Shown here piece after piece: positions 53,801-63,560 of a stretch of 64,000 bases of DNA. Source of the stretch: Silurus meridionalis (lineage: Eukaryota > Chordata > Actinopteri > Siluriformes > Siluridae); NCBI RefSeq assembly GCF_014805685.1, contig NC_060885.1, forward strand, positions 34,178,632 through 34,242,631, given 5' to 3'. Both the position numbers and the translations under genes were made by a program. The number at the start of each line of letters is the position of its first letter. The first letter of the stretch is position 1. The notes beneath the pieces were generated by a model. That model had not been told where the DNA came from. It did no database searches and saw only the letters and a list, made by a program, of their open reading frames with translations.

Positions 53801-56800
53801 GTTGTGTAGTATGTGGAAGAGGGTAGATAGTTCTTTCCTCCGAGTGTGATCAGCAGTCCTATGTCCAAATGGACAGCATGGAGTGTTTGCTTCAATGGCT
53901 TGCAATTGCAAACATGCCCAGATGGTAGCAGTGCTATAATGTGGAAAGCTGGCTGGTGGGTGGGATTTTGCAGATCCAAATTTCCATTTGTCACTAATTA
54001 AAGTCTCTTTTCTGCTCTTTTCCCCCTTTCTGTCTTCACTTCACACACAGGCAAGCGTATGAAAACTGTATTGTGCTTGAAGCTCGCATTTGTTATGATG
54101 TGGCCAAACTCATGGCTCTGGACTCTGAAAGGTGAGCATTAACCATGTGCAACTCAATTCCGTTTAACGGCTAAAAGCATACTAGCATGCTAGGTAGATT
54201 AGTGAGTGGTGATCACTGAGCCTCTCTCCACAGAAAGAAGACGGAACGCAGCAGGAAGTTCTACACTGACTTATTTAACAAGGAACACATACACACTATG
54301 ATCAACCCCAAACCATGTGGCCACCTCTGCTGCTGCATCATAAAGGGCTGTGAGCAGGTGAGACTACTTTAGGACAATAAGTATTTTAGTGAATGAAATA
54401 AATGGAACTGGTTACATAAATATAAATAGAGGTCTGCAAAAAAATGTTTTTGAGCAGATTGTACTGGGTGTCATACAAGCTGTTACCATTGATTGGGAAG
54501 ATTTATGTAATCAGTTGAAACGGTGTAGCAGGACGTTGGAGTGCTACTTTTCAATCAACCAAGCAACTGGATCTGTGGAGAAAAATGATATTTCAGTGTT
54601 TTCAAGCATAGCATACTGCTAAACAACTCAGTACTGGGTTTTGGAAAAGAACGTATTTGCATGAACCAACTAATGTTTGTTTATATTGCGATTCCATCAA
54701 AGGAATTCTCAGTACCATTCAGGTAACTGACTGTGTTCCATGAGACACAAACTAAAATGAAACCACATTCTAGTTAAAAGGCTAGCTGCTGTTTCCTCTA
54801 GACATCTCAATGCTGTAATTAGCAAACAGGATTTGCAAGTCCTAATGCTATTTTTTTTAAATGCTTTTTTTGTCTAAAGCACTTTCCCCCAGCCATTTAA
54901 TTTGCATGTTTGTTGCATGTTAAATTGCATATTTATTGGTACAAAGTCAAAAGACATTGTCTGTAAATGTACTCACTCAAGGACATGTTTAGTAAAATAT
55001 ATCACCAGAGGAAAATTATACGTAAAGGTAAAAGGTTTAATAAAAATCTCCACTGCTGTGTTGTTCTTATTTCGGTTTGACTTCAGTTTGTATTGTATGT
55101 GTTTTGTTGTAGCAGTGTCACACTTGTTCACCTTTATAACTGTTTTTGCCATGAAGATTGCCCTAGATGTTGACATTTTATTAAAATCTACATTACTACT
55201 GGAAGTATATAAAATGGGCAGAAAAAACCTGACTGTATTTCCCCTGATAAAAGTCTATTGTAAACAACCACTTTTTGAAGACGAGACTGAATACACAGGC
55301 AGCAGTGACATGTTTTGGAAAAGTAGAATGAAATAGAGAACTCTAGAGGGGAAAAACTTTCAGATGCTCTAAACAAATAATACCGAGCTGTGATCATGTT
55401 AGAGATGACAGCATTGTGTGGCTGGTAAATAGCGTAAAGGCTTGTGCCAATATAGTCAAGAGTGGGTGGATGACTATTTTCTTATTTGCATTGTCTCTCA
55501 CTTGCCTCGTATTGTTTTTCGTGACTCTATTAAAGCTCTAGTACTACTATAACACTATGTGAAGGACTAAACATGTTGGATAAGCTCATAATGATTACTT
55601 TGGACTTTTTTAGTTCCTTACACTTTCCCACTTCCCCACTTGCCTCTGTGAAATCTCTCTTTTATCATCTGTTACTCATCTGCTTTTCATTATTTCTGTG
55701 TGTACCATTATGTCAATAATATAAAACACTATGTAATAATGTGCACTTTTTAATGGATGTGACTGACCAATGCTCGACCACGTGTATGCATTTTTGACAT
55801 TAATGAAAAGTAAATCTAATGTGTCATGGTGTTGTGCAGAGGGAAGCAATTAACTACTACACTGAACTGGAGGCCAAACTGAGAGAGGATTATAAGAAGG
55901 AGAGAGAGAAGGTCAGCACTAAGCCACTGGACATGGCCTTCGTCACCTTCCAGAATGAAGCCATGACTGCACTGTAGGTTTGACATTATGTTTTCTGAAT
56001 TGTACAGTGAACGTGTTTCGCTTGGAGTTTATTGGTAACTTCACAGACTCTTGTGTGTCTCTATCATAAATATTATGAGAAACTGATGCAGATTCAGTGA
56101 AAACTGTTCCCTCTGTATTGTAGTTACGCATAAATACCTAACAGACTGGAATTTCAGTGTACTGCGGGATGATGTATTTACTGATGCGTTCTTTGATTTG
56201 CTGTCCTCAAGACGTGATAATATCAGCTGTAAATGGTTCCTTCTGCTAAAGTGATGTACTGTCTCTTGTGGAAATCTTGCCTGGAAGCGCAGTTCCCAAA
56301 TTTGTTCTTATTCTTGCCAATTTTTTTCACTTAGGTCTTTTTGTATTGTATTTTTCCTTTTATAGGATTCTCAAGGACTTTAACGCGTGTAAGTTTCATG
56401 GCTGTCAGTGTCGCCGCGAGCCCAAATCCTCACCGTTCAGCAGCATCCTACATACACACAACTGGTCAGTCTCCTACGCTCCTGATCCACAGAACGTCTA
56501 CTGGTAAGAGCCTCTGTGAAGAACAGCCTGATTTTACTCCATTATAAATCACCCCAATAAAAAACAACAGGTTTTTTGGACACGTTAAATAATACTATGG
56601 CCGTTTCTTTTGCAGGGAGCACTTATCCATAGGTGGTGCATACTGGTGGCTACGCTGCTTAATCATCAACTGTTTTCTCTTCATTCTGCTCTTCTTTCTC
56701 ACCACTCCCGCCATCATCATATCCACCATGGACAAGTTTAACGTTACAAAGCCAGTGGAGTACCTGAACGTGAGTGGGTGTTGCATGTAACACGAGAATG

Positions 56801-57100
56801 CCCTCGCGTTTACATGCATGCTGTGTTTGATTAAATAATATACAGTTTAAAGAGAAATGCAGTCATTTAGTTGTTTTAGGAATTCTTTTTAAAGAGTTGT
56901 TAGATATCTTAAAATAATGAATGGATATGTCACCTCATCACCATGTCCCCCCCTTCATTGTGTTCTGCTTTGGTGTGGATTTTCAGAATCCCATAATCAC
57001 CCAGTTCTTCCCCACTCTGCTCTTGTGGAGCTTCTCGGCCCTGCTGCCCACCATCGTGTACTACTCTGCTTTCTTTGAGGCACACTGGACACGGTACACA

Positions 57101-57135
<35 letters not shown>

Positions 57136-60100
57136 CTCTGCTTCCTTTCTGTCACTTAGTAGCTAGCACTGTGTTAGAAGAGCACATAATGGTGCCACAG
57201 GAAAGTTTGAGTTCTGTGCATGTTGACACTTGACAATGGCTGCTCATCAGGGATAAATGCACACCATTCACCTTCACTCTTCTTTTCAATTCTGTAAAGC
57301 TGCTTTGAGACAATGTCTGTTGTGAAATCGCAATAGAAATAAACTTGACTTGACTTGACTTGACTTGTTGGACATACACTTATGGTCCTCTTTCATACTC
57401 TGGTGTTTTTGGGACTTGTTTTGTTAACAGTTCCGGGGAGAACAGAACCACAATGCACAAGTGCTACACCTTCCTCATCTTTATGGTCCTGCTACTGCCA
57501 TCTCTGGGCCTCAGCAGGTATATCTGGAAGTTCTTCTTTAATTGGAGAAAAATACAATGTGGAGGCTTCTGGCCACCTATCTTACACCTGTTAACATTAC
57601 AGTATTAAATTAAATACTTTATTAATACTTTCAGTATTATGAAAAGTTACATGTATTCAATACATTTTTCAGGTCATATACAAATAAAACTTTGAATTGG
57701 GTTACTGCTGGTATTTAAAGTTTTTTCAAAGATGAATTAATGTGCTTTATTCATTACCTAGTAACATCTTTAATTCTTTCCCTAATGTAGTTTGGATGTG
57801 TTTTTTCGCTGGCTCTTTGACAAGATGTTCCTGGCCAACGCTACAGTGAGATTCGAGTAAGTGTATTCTGTGATTGTATGAGCAGGCTATTACATTCCTT
57901 ATAAGAATATTACTGATAAATTATGACTATTAATTATAATAAAACACAGTTTATTTTTTATTATGCATTATGTTTGGGCTATAATATCATATTGTCATCA
58001 GTGCCACTTGCAGTTTGTAATATCTCACGTTTACAGCTTCAAATAGATCTGATTTACTGTGACTGTTCATATTAATTTACTGATTTTCTTTTCTCTCATT
58101 GCTTCAGGTGTGTATTTCTTCCAGACAACGGGGCTTTCTTTGTTAACTATGTCATTGCCTCTGCCTTTATTGGTAATGCCATGGATCTGTTGCGCATTCC
58201 GGGTCTGCTCATGTACATGATACGCCTGTGCCTGGCTCGCTCTGCAGCCGAGAGACGCAACGTTAAAAAGGTAATTCCTTCTGATCGCGTGCACAGATGG
58301 AATCATTAACGAGATAACTGGAATGGAACAGTGAATAAAATTGAAAAGATATTTGATACTTTAAATCAAAGCCCATAGTAAATGCATTATTTACATAGTT
58401 ATGTAAATGACATTAGATCAAAATTAATGTGACATTTGCTACGCAGCATCAAGCGTACGAGTTCCAGTTTGGCGCAGCGTATGCCTGGCTGATGAACGTC
58501 TTCACCGTAGTCATGACTTACAGCATCACCTGTCCGATCATCGTTCCCTTCGGTAAGCTTTTTAGACTGTGTTCCGTTAAATATGGTAAAATACGAGCTG
58601 CTTTAAATACACCTAAACATTTGTCTACAGAGTTTTAGTAACACCCTGTTTAATTTTTTATCATTAATTAATGGCAGAACTCAATACCACATCCTGAAGT
58701 AAATCACAATATTGTCTGGGGGGTTGAAAACTCAGCTATTGGATCATTTTGTAATCTTTTCTAATAGCTGTAATGTTAACTACATTCTCCACCATAAAGT
58801 ATACTTAATGTCTTTAACATTACAAAAATTATATACAAAAATTAATTAATTAAATATGATGGAAGCATTTTAGTCACCATTACCTAGTCATGGAATAAAT
58901 GGAAGAACTAGCTATTGTTAGAAACCAATAAATGTGTGTATGAATAAAGATTAGTAGCCTCATGTTTCAACTGAAAGTAGCTGTGAATCAGCGCTGAGCA
59001 ACACAAACCTCAAGTTCATTGAAGCCGAATACTGTGGCTTGATTGCAGCTGTACAGACATGTTGCTCATGCCAGGAACTGAGGTCGTATAATGAAGAAGT
59101 CGAAAAAAACGTGTCTCCGCCTTTGCATTAAGATAATATTTTTAAGATGACTAATGAATAAAACTTGATACTTGGATTAACAAAAAAGGCAAAAAAATAT
59201 CCAAGTTGTTTCTAAAAATGACCTGAACTTTGTCTCTGTCTGCCTTCAATGTAGGTTTGATGTACATGTTATTAAAGCACCTAGTGGACAGGTATAATAT
59301 GTACTATGCCTACCTGCCGTCCAAACTGGATAAGAAGATCCACTCTGGAGCTGTGAACCAGGTGGTGGCTGCACCCATCCTGTGCCTCTTTTGGTTGCTC
59401 TTCTTCTCCACTGTACGCACAGGTGAGCAACCTTCTAGGAAACGAGAAAATTGTAGAAATCGAATTAATTAAATTATCTGGTTTTCTCTGGTAAAATATT
59501 CTGGTGTTACCACGTTTATAAATAATGACTGCAGACAGATCGTTCAAAATTCATCGTATTGTGTATATTTTGTACTTCTTTGTATTCTCATTTGACAATT
59601 TTATTCTAATGTGTTTGAATATAATTTGAATATAATCAATAAACACATCCATATTTCTTGCGTATTTTTCACCTGTTCTTTGCTTGCTTTAGGGTTCCTT
59701 GCTGCCACCTCAATGTTTACATTTGTGGTTCTGATCATCACCATTATAGTTTGCGTATCTCACGTTGTCTTCGGACATTTTAAGTACCTGAGCGCACACA
59801 ATTACAAGGTAAGTTTATAAATCATGTTCCTGGAAGTGTATATGTGTATCGTACTGTTCTGTGTGAACCTGTGCTTCACATATTCTCTACAGGTTGACTC
59901 TCATGACGTGGATGCAGCAGAGAATGGACAGCTGCCTGGAACCTCCCCACCCACCAAATCTGCGGTGAGATACAATGACTGAGTGTGGAGTCGTTTTTCC
60001 TTAAATATACGTAACTGTTACATACTTGCTATGAGTACCCAGGTAAAAGATTAAATAATTGTGTGTGAAAATACACATTAGAAATTCAATTAGGCTTAAG

Positions 60101-60634
60101 ACTGATGGCTTTTATTTATTACTGACAAATGATAATTGATGACCTGACAATTATCTACTTATCTGTCATATTCAAATCAGTGGCATAGGTCTACATTTGT
60201 GCAGATAATCTGGGTTTATTAAGACTGGTAATTTGCAAGGTGTCATTATGTCATTTCCAACCAAGTGGAGAAATAAATATGGATGCCTCCACAAAGCTGT
60301 GTCTCATTATAGCTCATAAAAAGCAACTTTAACGTTGAGGATTTGCCACATTTGGATATATTGGGATTATGTTGCTGTAAAGCACCAAAGAATCTTTCAA
60401 GCTTCTCCCAACCAGCTGCAGTTGTTTGACATTTGCTTATATTTTTTTGTTTTGTTTTTTTCTGTCTTGCAGCAGATGTACATTGCGCAGGTTCTGCAGG
60501 AGCAGAGCCTGGACGAGACAGGTTCCGGGAGCGGTTCACTTCAAGATGATGAGCTCATTGCAGGTTCTGTTGTCAATGAAGGGGATTTCCAGTCAGGAGA
60601 GGACAGTCTCATTGACAACGAGGTGCACCAGTGA
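49198..60634 (+). CDS. tmem63b: TMEM63B, osmo/mechanosensitive cation channel (complete)
   Basis: A multipass membrane channel of the OSCA/TMEM63 (CSC1-like) family, a monomeric cation channel gated by membrane tension or osmotic stress. Twenty-three coding exons join in frame to 831 codons plus stop (human 832 aa); a 66-nt extra cassette would give 853. The N-terminus is hydrophobic ([13 protein letters not shown]), followed by two N-glycosylation sequons (NCS, NAS). TM0 spans about 51-80, TM1 about 170-190 and TM2 about 213-235. An RRM-like cytosolic loop runs about 250-440, with a [14 protein letters not shown] segment. TM3-TM10 follow to about 750, including [20 protein letters not shown] and [20 protein letters not shown]. 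The tail ends [16 protein letters not shown], almost as in human TMEM63B (DFQSCEDSLIENEIHQ), which separates it from paralogs A and C. Confidence 0.97.
50470..50496 (+). repeat. (TG)13 tract at TMEM63B exon 3 acceptor
   Basis: Directly followed by TTTATCTAG and exon 3; the TG run forms the polypyrimidine region. Confidence 0.95.
50505..50584 (+). CDS. tmem63b: TMEM63B exon 3
   Basis: 80 nt, residues 66-92, [20 protein letters not shown], completing TM0. The acceptor TTTATCTAG is preceded directly by (TG)13. Donor ACAG|GTGAGA. Confidence 0.95.
50937..50975 (+). CDS. tmem63b: TMEM63B exon 4 (39-nt cassette)
   Basis: 39 nt, phase 2 at both ends, [14 protein letters not shown], aligning with human DRLRRQERDRVEQEY. 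Its order and length fit the mammalian exon 4 that is known to be alternatively spliced. Skipping keeps the frame. Acceptor TTTTAAAG, donor ATA|GTATGT. Confidence 0.85.
51242..51307 (+). CDS. tmem63b: TMEM63B extra cassette exon '4b' (66 nt)
   Basis: Acceptor TGATGCCCAG and donor GAGAG|GTAAAG flank 66 nt that are open in frame with phase 2 at both ends. It would add 22 residues, [20 protein letters not shown] plus two, in the first cytosolic loop. The human reference protein runs directly from exon 4 to exon 5 (EYVASA) and has no equivalent, so this is probably an optional or lineage-specific exon. Confidence 0.6.
51914..52004 (+). CDS. tmem63b: TMEM63B exon 5
   Basis: 91 nt, residues 105-135, [20 protein letters not shown] then [10 protein letters not shown], near-identical to human [19 protein letters not shown]. 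Acceptor GTGCACAG, donor CAGC|GTAAGT. Confidence 0.95.
52071..52200. repeat. Interspersed repeat with (CAAGT)n end, copy 2
   Basis: Same element as at 24,372, here in TMEM63B intron 5, with high identity over about 125 bp. The high identity implies recent insertion. Confidence 0.7.
52614..52651 (+). CDS. tmem63b: TMEM63B exon 6
   Basis: 38 nt, residues 136-148, [13 protein letters not shown]. Acceptor CTTGCAG, donor CAA|GTGAGT. Confidence 0.95.
52816..52958 (+). CDS. tmem63b: TMEM63B exon 7
   Basis: 143 nt, residues 148-196, [20 protein letters not shown] then TM1 ([20 protein letters not shown]). Acceptor after a long T-run (CCCTCAG), donor CTGG|GTGAGT. Confidence 0.96.
53157..53208 (+). 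CDS. tmem63b: TMEM63B exon 8
   Basis: 52 nt, residues 196-213, [18 protein letters not shown]. Acceptor TTACAG, donor CGG|GTAGAA. Confidence 0.94.
53316..53424 (+). CDS. tmem63b: TMEM63B exon 9
   Basis: 109 nt, residues 213-249. It holds TM2 ([20 protein letters not shown]) and [14 protein letters not shown]. Acceptor ACACAG, donor TTG|GTGAGA. Confidence 0.96.
53530..53600 (+). CDS. tmem63b: TMEM63B exon 10
   Basis: 71 nt, residues 250-273, [20 protein letters not shown], the start of the RRM-like cytosolic loop. Acceptor TTTTACAG, donor TGA|GTAAGT. Confidence 0.95.
54051..54131 (+). CDS. tmem63b: TMEM63B exon 11
   Basis: 81 nt, residues 273-300, [20 protein letters not shown] then LMALDSE, cytosolic loop. 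Acceptor CACACAG, donor AAAG|GTGAGC. Confidence 0.95.
54234..54357 (+). CDS. tmem63b: TMEM63B exon 12
   Basis: 124 nt, residues 300-341, ending [19 protein letters not shown], the cysteine-rich conserved loop segment. Acceptor TCCACAG, donor CAG|GTGAGA. Confidence 0.96.
55840..55973 (+). CDS. tmem63b: TMEM63B exon 13
   Basis: 134 nt, residues 342-386, a charged helical segment ([15 protein letters not shown]) and [16 protein letters not shown]. Acceptor TTGTGCAG, donor ACT|GTAGGT. Confidence 0.95.
56366..56503 (+). CDS. tmem63b: TMEM63B exon 14
   Basis: 138 nt, residues 386-432, [20 protein letters not shown] and [15 protein letters not shown]. Acceptor TTTTATAG, donor CTG|GTAAGA. Confidence 0.96.
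56616..56769 (+). CDS. tmem63b: TMEM63B exon 15
   Basis: 154 nt, residues 432-483. It holds TM3 ([20 protein letters not shown]) and [14 protein letters not shown]. Acceptor TTGCAG, donor AAC|GTGAGT. Confidence 0.96.
56987..57093 (+). CDS. tmem63b: TMEM63B exon 16
   Basis: 107 nt, residues 484-519, [20 protein letters not shown] then [15 protein letters not shown], a pore-lining helix region (TM4). Acceptor TTTCAG, donor ACG|GTACAC, followed at once by a (CA)n tract at 57,104-57,133. Confidence 0.96.
57104..57133 (+). repeat. (CA)n tract just after TMEM63B exon 16 donor
   Basis: CA dinucleotides begin within about 10 nt of the exon 16 donor site. Intronic CA repeats near donors can act as splicing enhancers. 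Confidence 0.9.
57220..57367 (+). repeat. Retroelement 3' tail ending in (ACTTG)n
   Basis: CTGTAAAGCTGCTTTGAGAC, AATGTCTGTTGTGAAATCGC and AATAAACTTGACTTGACTTG form the typical 3' end of a fish SINE/LINE with a 5-bp tandem tail. It lies in TMEM63B intron 16. Confidence 0.6.
57431..57517 (+). CDS. tmem63b: TMEM63B exon 17
   Basis: 87 nt, residues 519-548, [20 protein letters not shown] then LLLPSLGLS (TM5). Acceptor TTAACAG, donor CAG|GTATAT. Confidence 0.96.
57791..57856 (+). CDS. tmem63b: TMEM63B exon 18
   Basis: 66 nt, residues 548-570, [20 protein letters not shown]. Acceptor ATGTAG, donor CGA|GTAAGT. Confidence 0.95.
58108..58270 (+). CDS. tmem63b: TMEM63B exon 19
   Basis: 163 nt, residues 570-624, [22 protein letters not shown]6 and following helix, ending ERRNVKK. 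Acceptor TTCAG, donor AAG|GTAATT. Confidence 0.97.
58447..58552 (+). CDS. tmem63b: TMEM63B exon 20, carrying the Q/R editing codon
   Basis: 106 nt, residues 625-660, [20 protein letters not shown] then [15 protein letters not shown]. The CAG codon at 58,465-58,467 is Q631 here and lines up with human Q619, the site where TMEM63B mRNA is known to be edited Gln to Arg. Acceptor ACGCAG, donor TTCG|GTAAGC. Confidence 0.97.
59255..59422 (+). CDS. tmem63b: TMEM63B exon 21
   Basis: 168 nt, residues 660-716, [20 protein letters not shown] and [20 protein letters not shown]. Acceptor ATGTAG, donor ACAG|GTGAGC. Confidence 0.97.
59693..59808 (+). CDS. tmem63b: TMEM63B exon 22
   Basis: 116 nt, residues 716-754, last TM helix ([20 protein letters not shown]) and [13 protein letters not shown]. 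Acceptor CTTTAG, donor AAG|GTAAGT. Confidence 0.96.
59893..59964 (+). CDS. tmem63b: TMEM63B exon 23
   Basis: 72 nt, residues 755-778, [20 protein letters not shown] then TKSA, a variable cytosolic tail. Acceptor CTACAG, donor GCG|GTGAGA. Confidence 0.92.
60473..60634 (+). CDS. tmem63b: TMEM63B exon 24 (last coding exon)
   Basis: 162 nt including TGA, residues 779-831, [20 protein letters not shown] ... [16 protein letters not shown]. The acceptor is a tandem GCAGCAG, so the first Gln may be included or skipped. Human reads SAKYIAQVLQDSEVD at this place. Confidence 0.95.
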   Translation, partial: QMYIAQVLQEQSLDETGSGSGSLQDDELIAGSVVNEGDFQSGEDSLIDNEVHQ

Positions 60635-62912
60635 GGCGCACTCCGGTTAAAAAACAGAGCTAAACAGACTGCAATTAGAACAAAAGACAACACGGTGTAC
60701 TAAGATTGGATAAAGCTGTGCTCCAGGACCCTTACTCTGTCCACACCGGGGGATTGGGTCACACTTGGACATGTTCCTTTCTTTGGGCTTGGAGGGCAGC
60801 TTGCAAACACTAACAAGGCTCGACTATTTCCTTTCTTACTTGACATGGAGGAAACCACTTCTGCTACTACACACTAACTTATAACTCATCAAGTTCACCC
60901 AGGGGCTCGTGGCACTAGTCATTAGTTTGTTCACATCATGTACGACTGGCTCACCATCACCCAAATCTCCTTCGGATGGAGGAATCTATAGTGATTGCAG
61001 ATCCATTTATAGATAATATTTTGAGGGTTTTGCTTTGGGAGAAATCCTGATGATCACGGTATTTATGTAGTATGTACCTGTTTTGTGTTACAAGTCTAAC
61101 GTTTTCAATCAGTAGACTCATGTGTTCATAAATATAAACTGTTCTCTAAGGTTTGTATTTAACTGAATACACTCCAACTGGCTGTCTTAGGAAATGCAGG
61201 TTCTGTTTTTTTTTCTCTATCTAAAAAAAAAAAGCATGCACGAGTTTTGCAGTGACGAGCCAAAATGTTGACGTTACAGATGTTCTTCGTGGCTTCAGCT
61301 GTAACTGATCCAAGTACTTTGCTTTCATACAGTGTTTTAAAGCTGACCTAAACCCGGAGCTGCCCTGGCTCCGTTCATCTCTCTCTTTACCATGTTCACC
61401 ACTCCTGTGTGTCCATGCAGAAGCGGCACCGTCTGTCCAGCGAATCACTGGATAGACCTCGCGGGTTATTCATTATCATCAGGGCTAGTTTGCAGAGATG
61501 TGCTCATTCATAATGAGTTTTACTGAATACTTTATAAAACCGACTGTGGGGTTATAACACTCATAATAGATGCCTTTACTACCTGATTGTACCTTGATCT
61601 TGTGGTCTCTTGATTTTTGGTGGATGTTCTCAAAGGCAGACTTTATAAAGTCGTCACTTCCTTGCACGTCTGAGCATGAAAGTTTTTATGTATTTGACTT
61701 TTTGACCTTTTTTTGGCGGATGGGATTCTTCTGTTAAAAAAGGATACTGAATGTATATGTAATTGTTCTGTTGCTAGCGTATGGACGCAACACTGTCAGA
61801 TCCATTAATTACAATTTTATTTATTTTTGTTGAACCGCAAAATCTTTTTTCTGCCGTAAAATTCTGAACAATGTAGCAATGAACACATTCCACCATTGAA
61901 TGCGACTGTCCTGTGACACAACAGTGAATCCTTCGACGTGCAGATACGTCATGTCTTCATTTTTGTGGACATCTGTGTCCAACCTTCTTAATAGAAAGAA
62001 AGTAAAGGAGCAATAATGAGAACATGAGTGAGCGTGTATCACTGTAAAATCGCATGCAATGTGGGCAGGTCCTGGTTGGTACTACTGGAATATTTGTTTG
62101 TGTTTTAATTGTTTACATAGATTTTCTGTCAAATGTTCAGCTTGTAATATTCTTCATTCATCATGGATCCATGGTGAGTAGTTTGTGAGCCTATGACTGC
62201 ACATTAGAAGGAGAAGTGATGCAATAATTTTTTCTGTACAGGCAACATGAAAAATGATGTAAATCATATAATCTCACTAATTTATAAATAGCAGCGATGC
62301 TCCTACTCATGTTCCAATGGCAATGAAGCTGCTCCTTGTGTTACTTTAAACATGAATCATGGTGACACTAAACACTCATGATGATGCAGCATTTCCATCA
62401 CACAGTAAACACTGTAATCCTTGGGTTAATAAAACCCCTAAGGTTCTCTGATTGTTGTCTTACCTCTGGGTGATGTTGGACCCTGTAGAAGATGATGATG
62501 ATGGTCAAATTGCGGAGGTTGCACTTTACGCACACATCTCTGTCGACGGTTCTCTTTGTTCCTGAGATGATATTTATTTCATTCCCTCCAGTTTTTCTGT
62601 GAAACAGAAGACCACTATTTGACTAAAGTGGAGTTGTTGGAACATTTTTGTGTGCATATAGACCGGCACTGCACTGCTCTCATGAACACTACTAAACTGT
62701 GGCATTTAGGGACACGTGTACAGCTCAAATATGTACAATTACGTTTTTTTGATCAAGAACACTACGCATCTCTTTTGTTGTGACCGCTATGGAATGCAAA
62801 CCAGTTGCAAAGTTTTCTATTGTAGCTTATTCCTCAGAAATCTTTTTTATAATGTCTACTTCAGAGCCTTCCATGTCCTTAAAACAATAAAATCAGCTTT
62901 GACTGCTCAAAT
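60635..62912 (+). other. tmem63b: TMEM63B 3' UTR
   Basis: A stretch of about 2.3 kb from the stop codon to the poly(A) signal with no other gene and few repeats, consistent with one long 3' UTR. The end is inferred from the signal at 62,886 followed by a T/GT-rich downstream region. Confidence 0.65.
62886..62891 (+). terminator. tmem63b: TMEM63B poly(A) signal
   Basis: A canonical AATAAA is followed 20-60 nt later by GTGTTGTTTTTTC and further U-rich sequence, the usual downstream element. Earlier AATAAA-type hexamers (e.g. about 62,427) could give shorter ends. Confidence 0.65.
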
Positions 62913-63090
62913 TTGAGTGTTGTTTTTTCTTTTTTTCTTTTTTTACATTTTATAAATTATTCTCACTATAGTGCATCTCTCTGGTGGTGAATCCAAAAAG
63001 TGAGATGACTTTTGCCTGAAAACGTGGCCCTTCCAAAAATGTTTGAATGATGCTCCCAAAAAAACATCACCTGCTCAACTTCACTTCCTC

Positions 63091-63180
63091 CTCCTGAAGT
63101 TCACTGCAAGAACCTTTGATCATATTAAAATGTCTGAATCCTCACACACAGCTCCAGTGCGGACTGTGGAGCATGTTAGA
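63091..63180 (+). repeat. Inverted repeat, left arm (90 bp)
   Basis: Reverse complement of 63,453-63,542 with one mismatch (at 63,123). Similarity fades but continues a few bases outward with small gaps. It is a copy of the SLC39A9 5' leader pointing the other way. Confidence 0.92.
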
Positions 63181-63346
63181 TGTGATCTGTAAGCCCTGTT
63201 GAATCAAAATGTTATCATTGCTATGAGTTAGTAGTATTAATAGTGGTGTCACTGACACTATTATGATGTATTGCTTTGGTTCCCTCCTGCAATCTCGTGA
63301 TTTGCCATTAGAAACCCTGCGTCATAGATGCAGTTCCTTGACTCCT

Positions 63347-63359
63347 CCAGTAGATGGCG
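63347..63359 (+). promoter_or_regulatory. CTCF-like site upstream of SLC39A9
   Basis: CCAGTAGATGGCG matches the CTCF core CCASYAGRKGGCR at every position. It lies between the arms of the inverted repeat, about 200 bp before the SLC39A9 start codon. Confidence 0.45.
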
Positions 63360-63420
63360 TTTTTGGTATTAAAAGTACTGTAGTTTTGACAAAAAGTGCA
63401 ACGTGGAAAGTTTGAACGTG

Positions 63421-63435
63421 CGTGACAACATCACG
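63421..63435. promoter_or_regulatory. CGTGA/TCACG palindrome upstream of SLC39A9
   Basis: CGTGACAACATCACG has perfectly complementary 5-nt arms round a 5-nt centre, like spaced half-sites for a bZIP or bHLH dimer. No specific factor is assigned. Confidence 0.25.
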
Positions 63436-63452
63436 AGGGCTTACAGTTCATG

Positions 63453-63542
63453 TCTAACATGCTCCACAGTCCGCACTGGAGCTGTGTGTGAGGATTCAGA
63501 CATTTTAATGTGATCAAAGGTTCTTGCAGTGAACTTCAGGAG
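63453..63542 (-). repeat. Inverted repeat, right arm (90 bp)
   Basis: Pairs with 63,091-63,180 across a 272-bp spacer. It ends 18 bp before the SLC39A9 ATG, so it probably lies in the 5' UTR or core promoter. Confidence 0.92.
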
Positions 63543-63560
63543 AAGGAAGCGGTGAAGGCG

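Noticed and set aside
54902..55336. 144-codon plus-strand ORF inside TMEM63B intron 12
   Set aside because: No recognisable domain, no in-frame splice link to the neighbouring exons, and low-complexity hydrophobic composition; best explained as chance.
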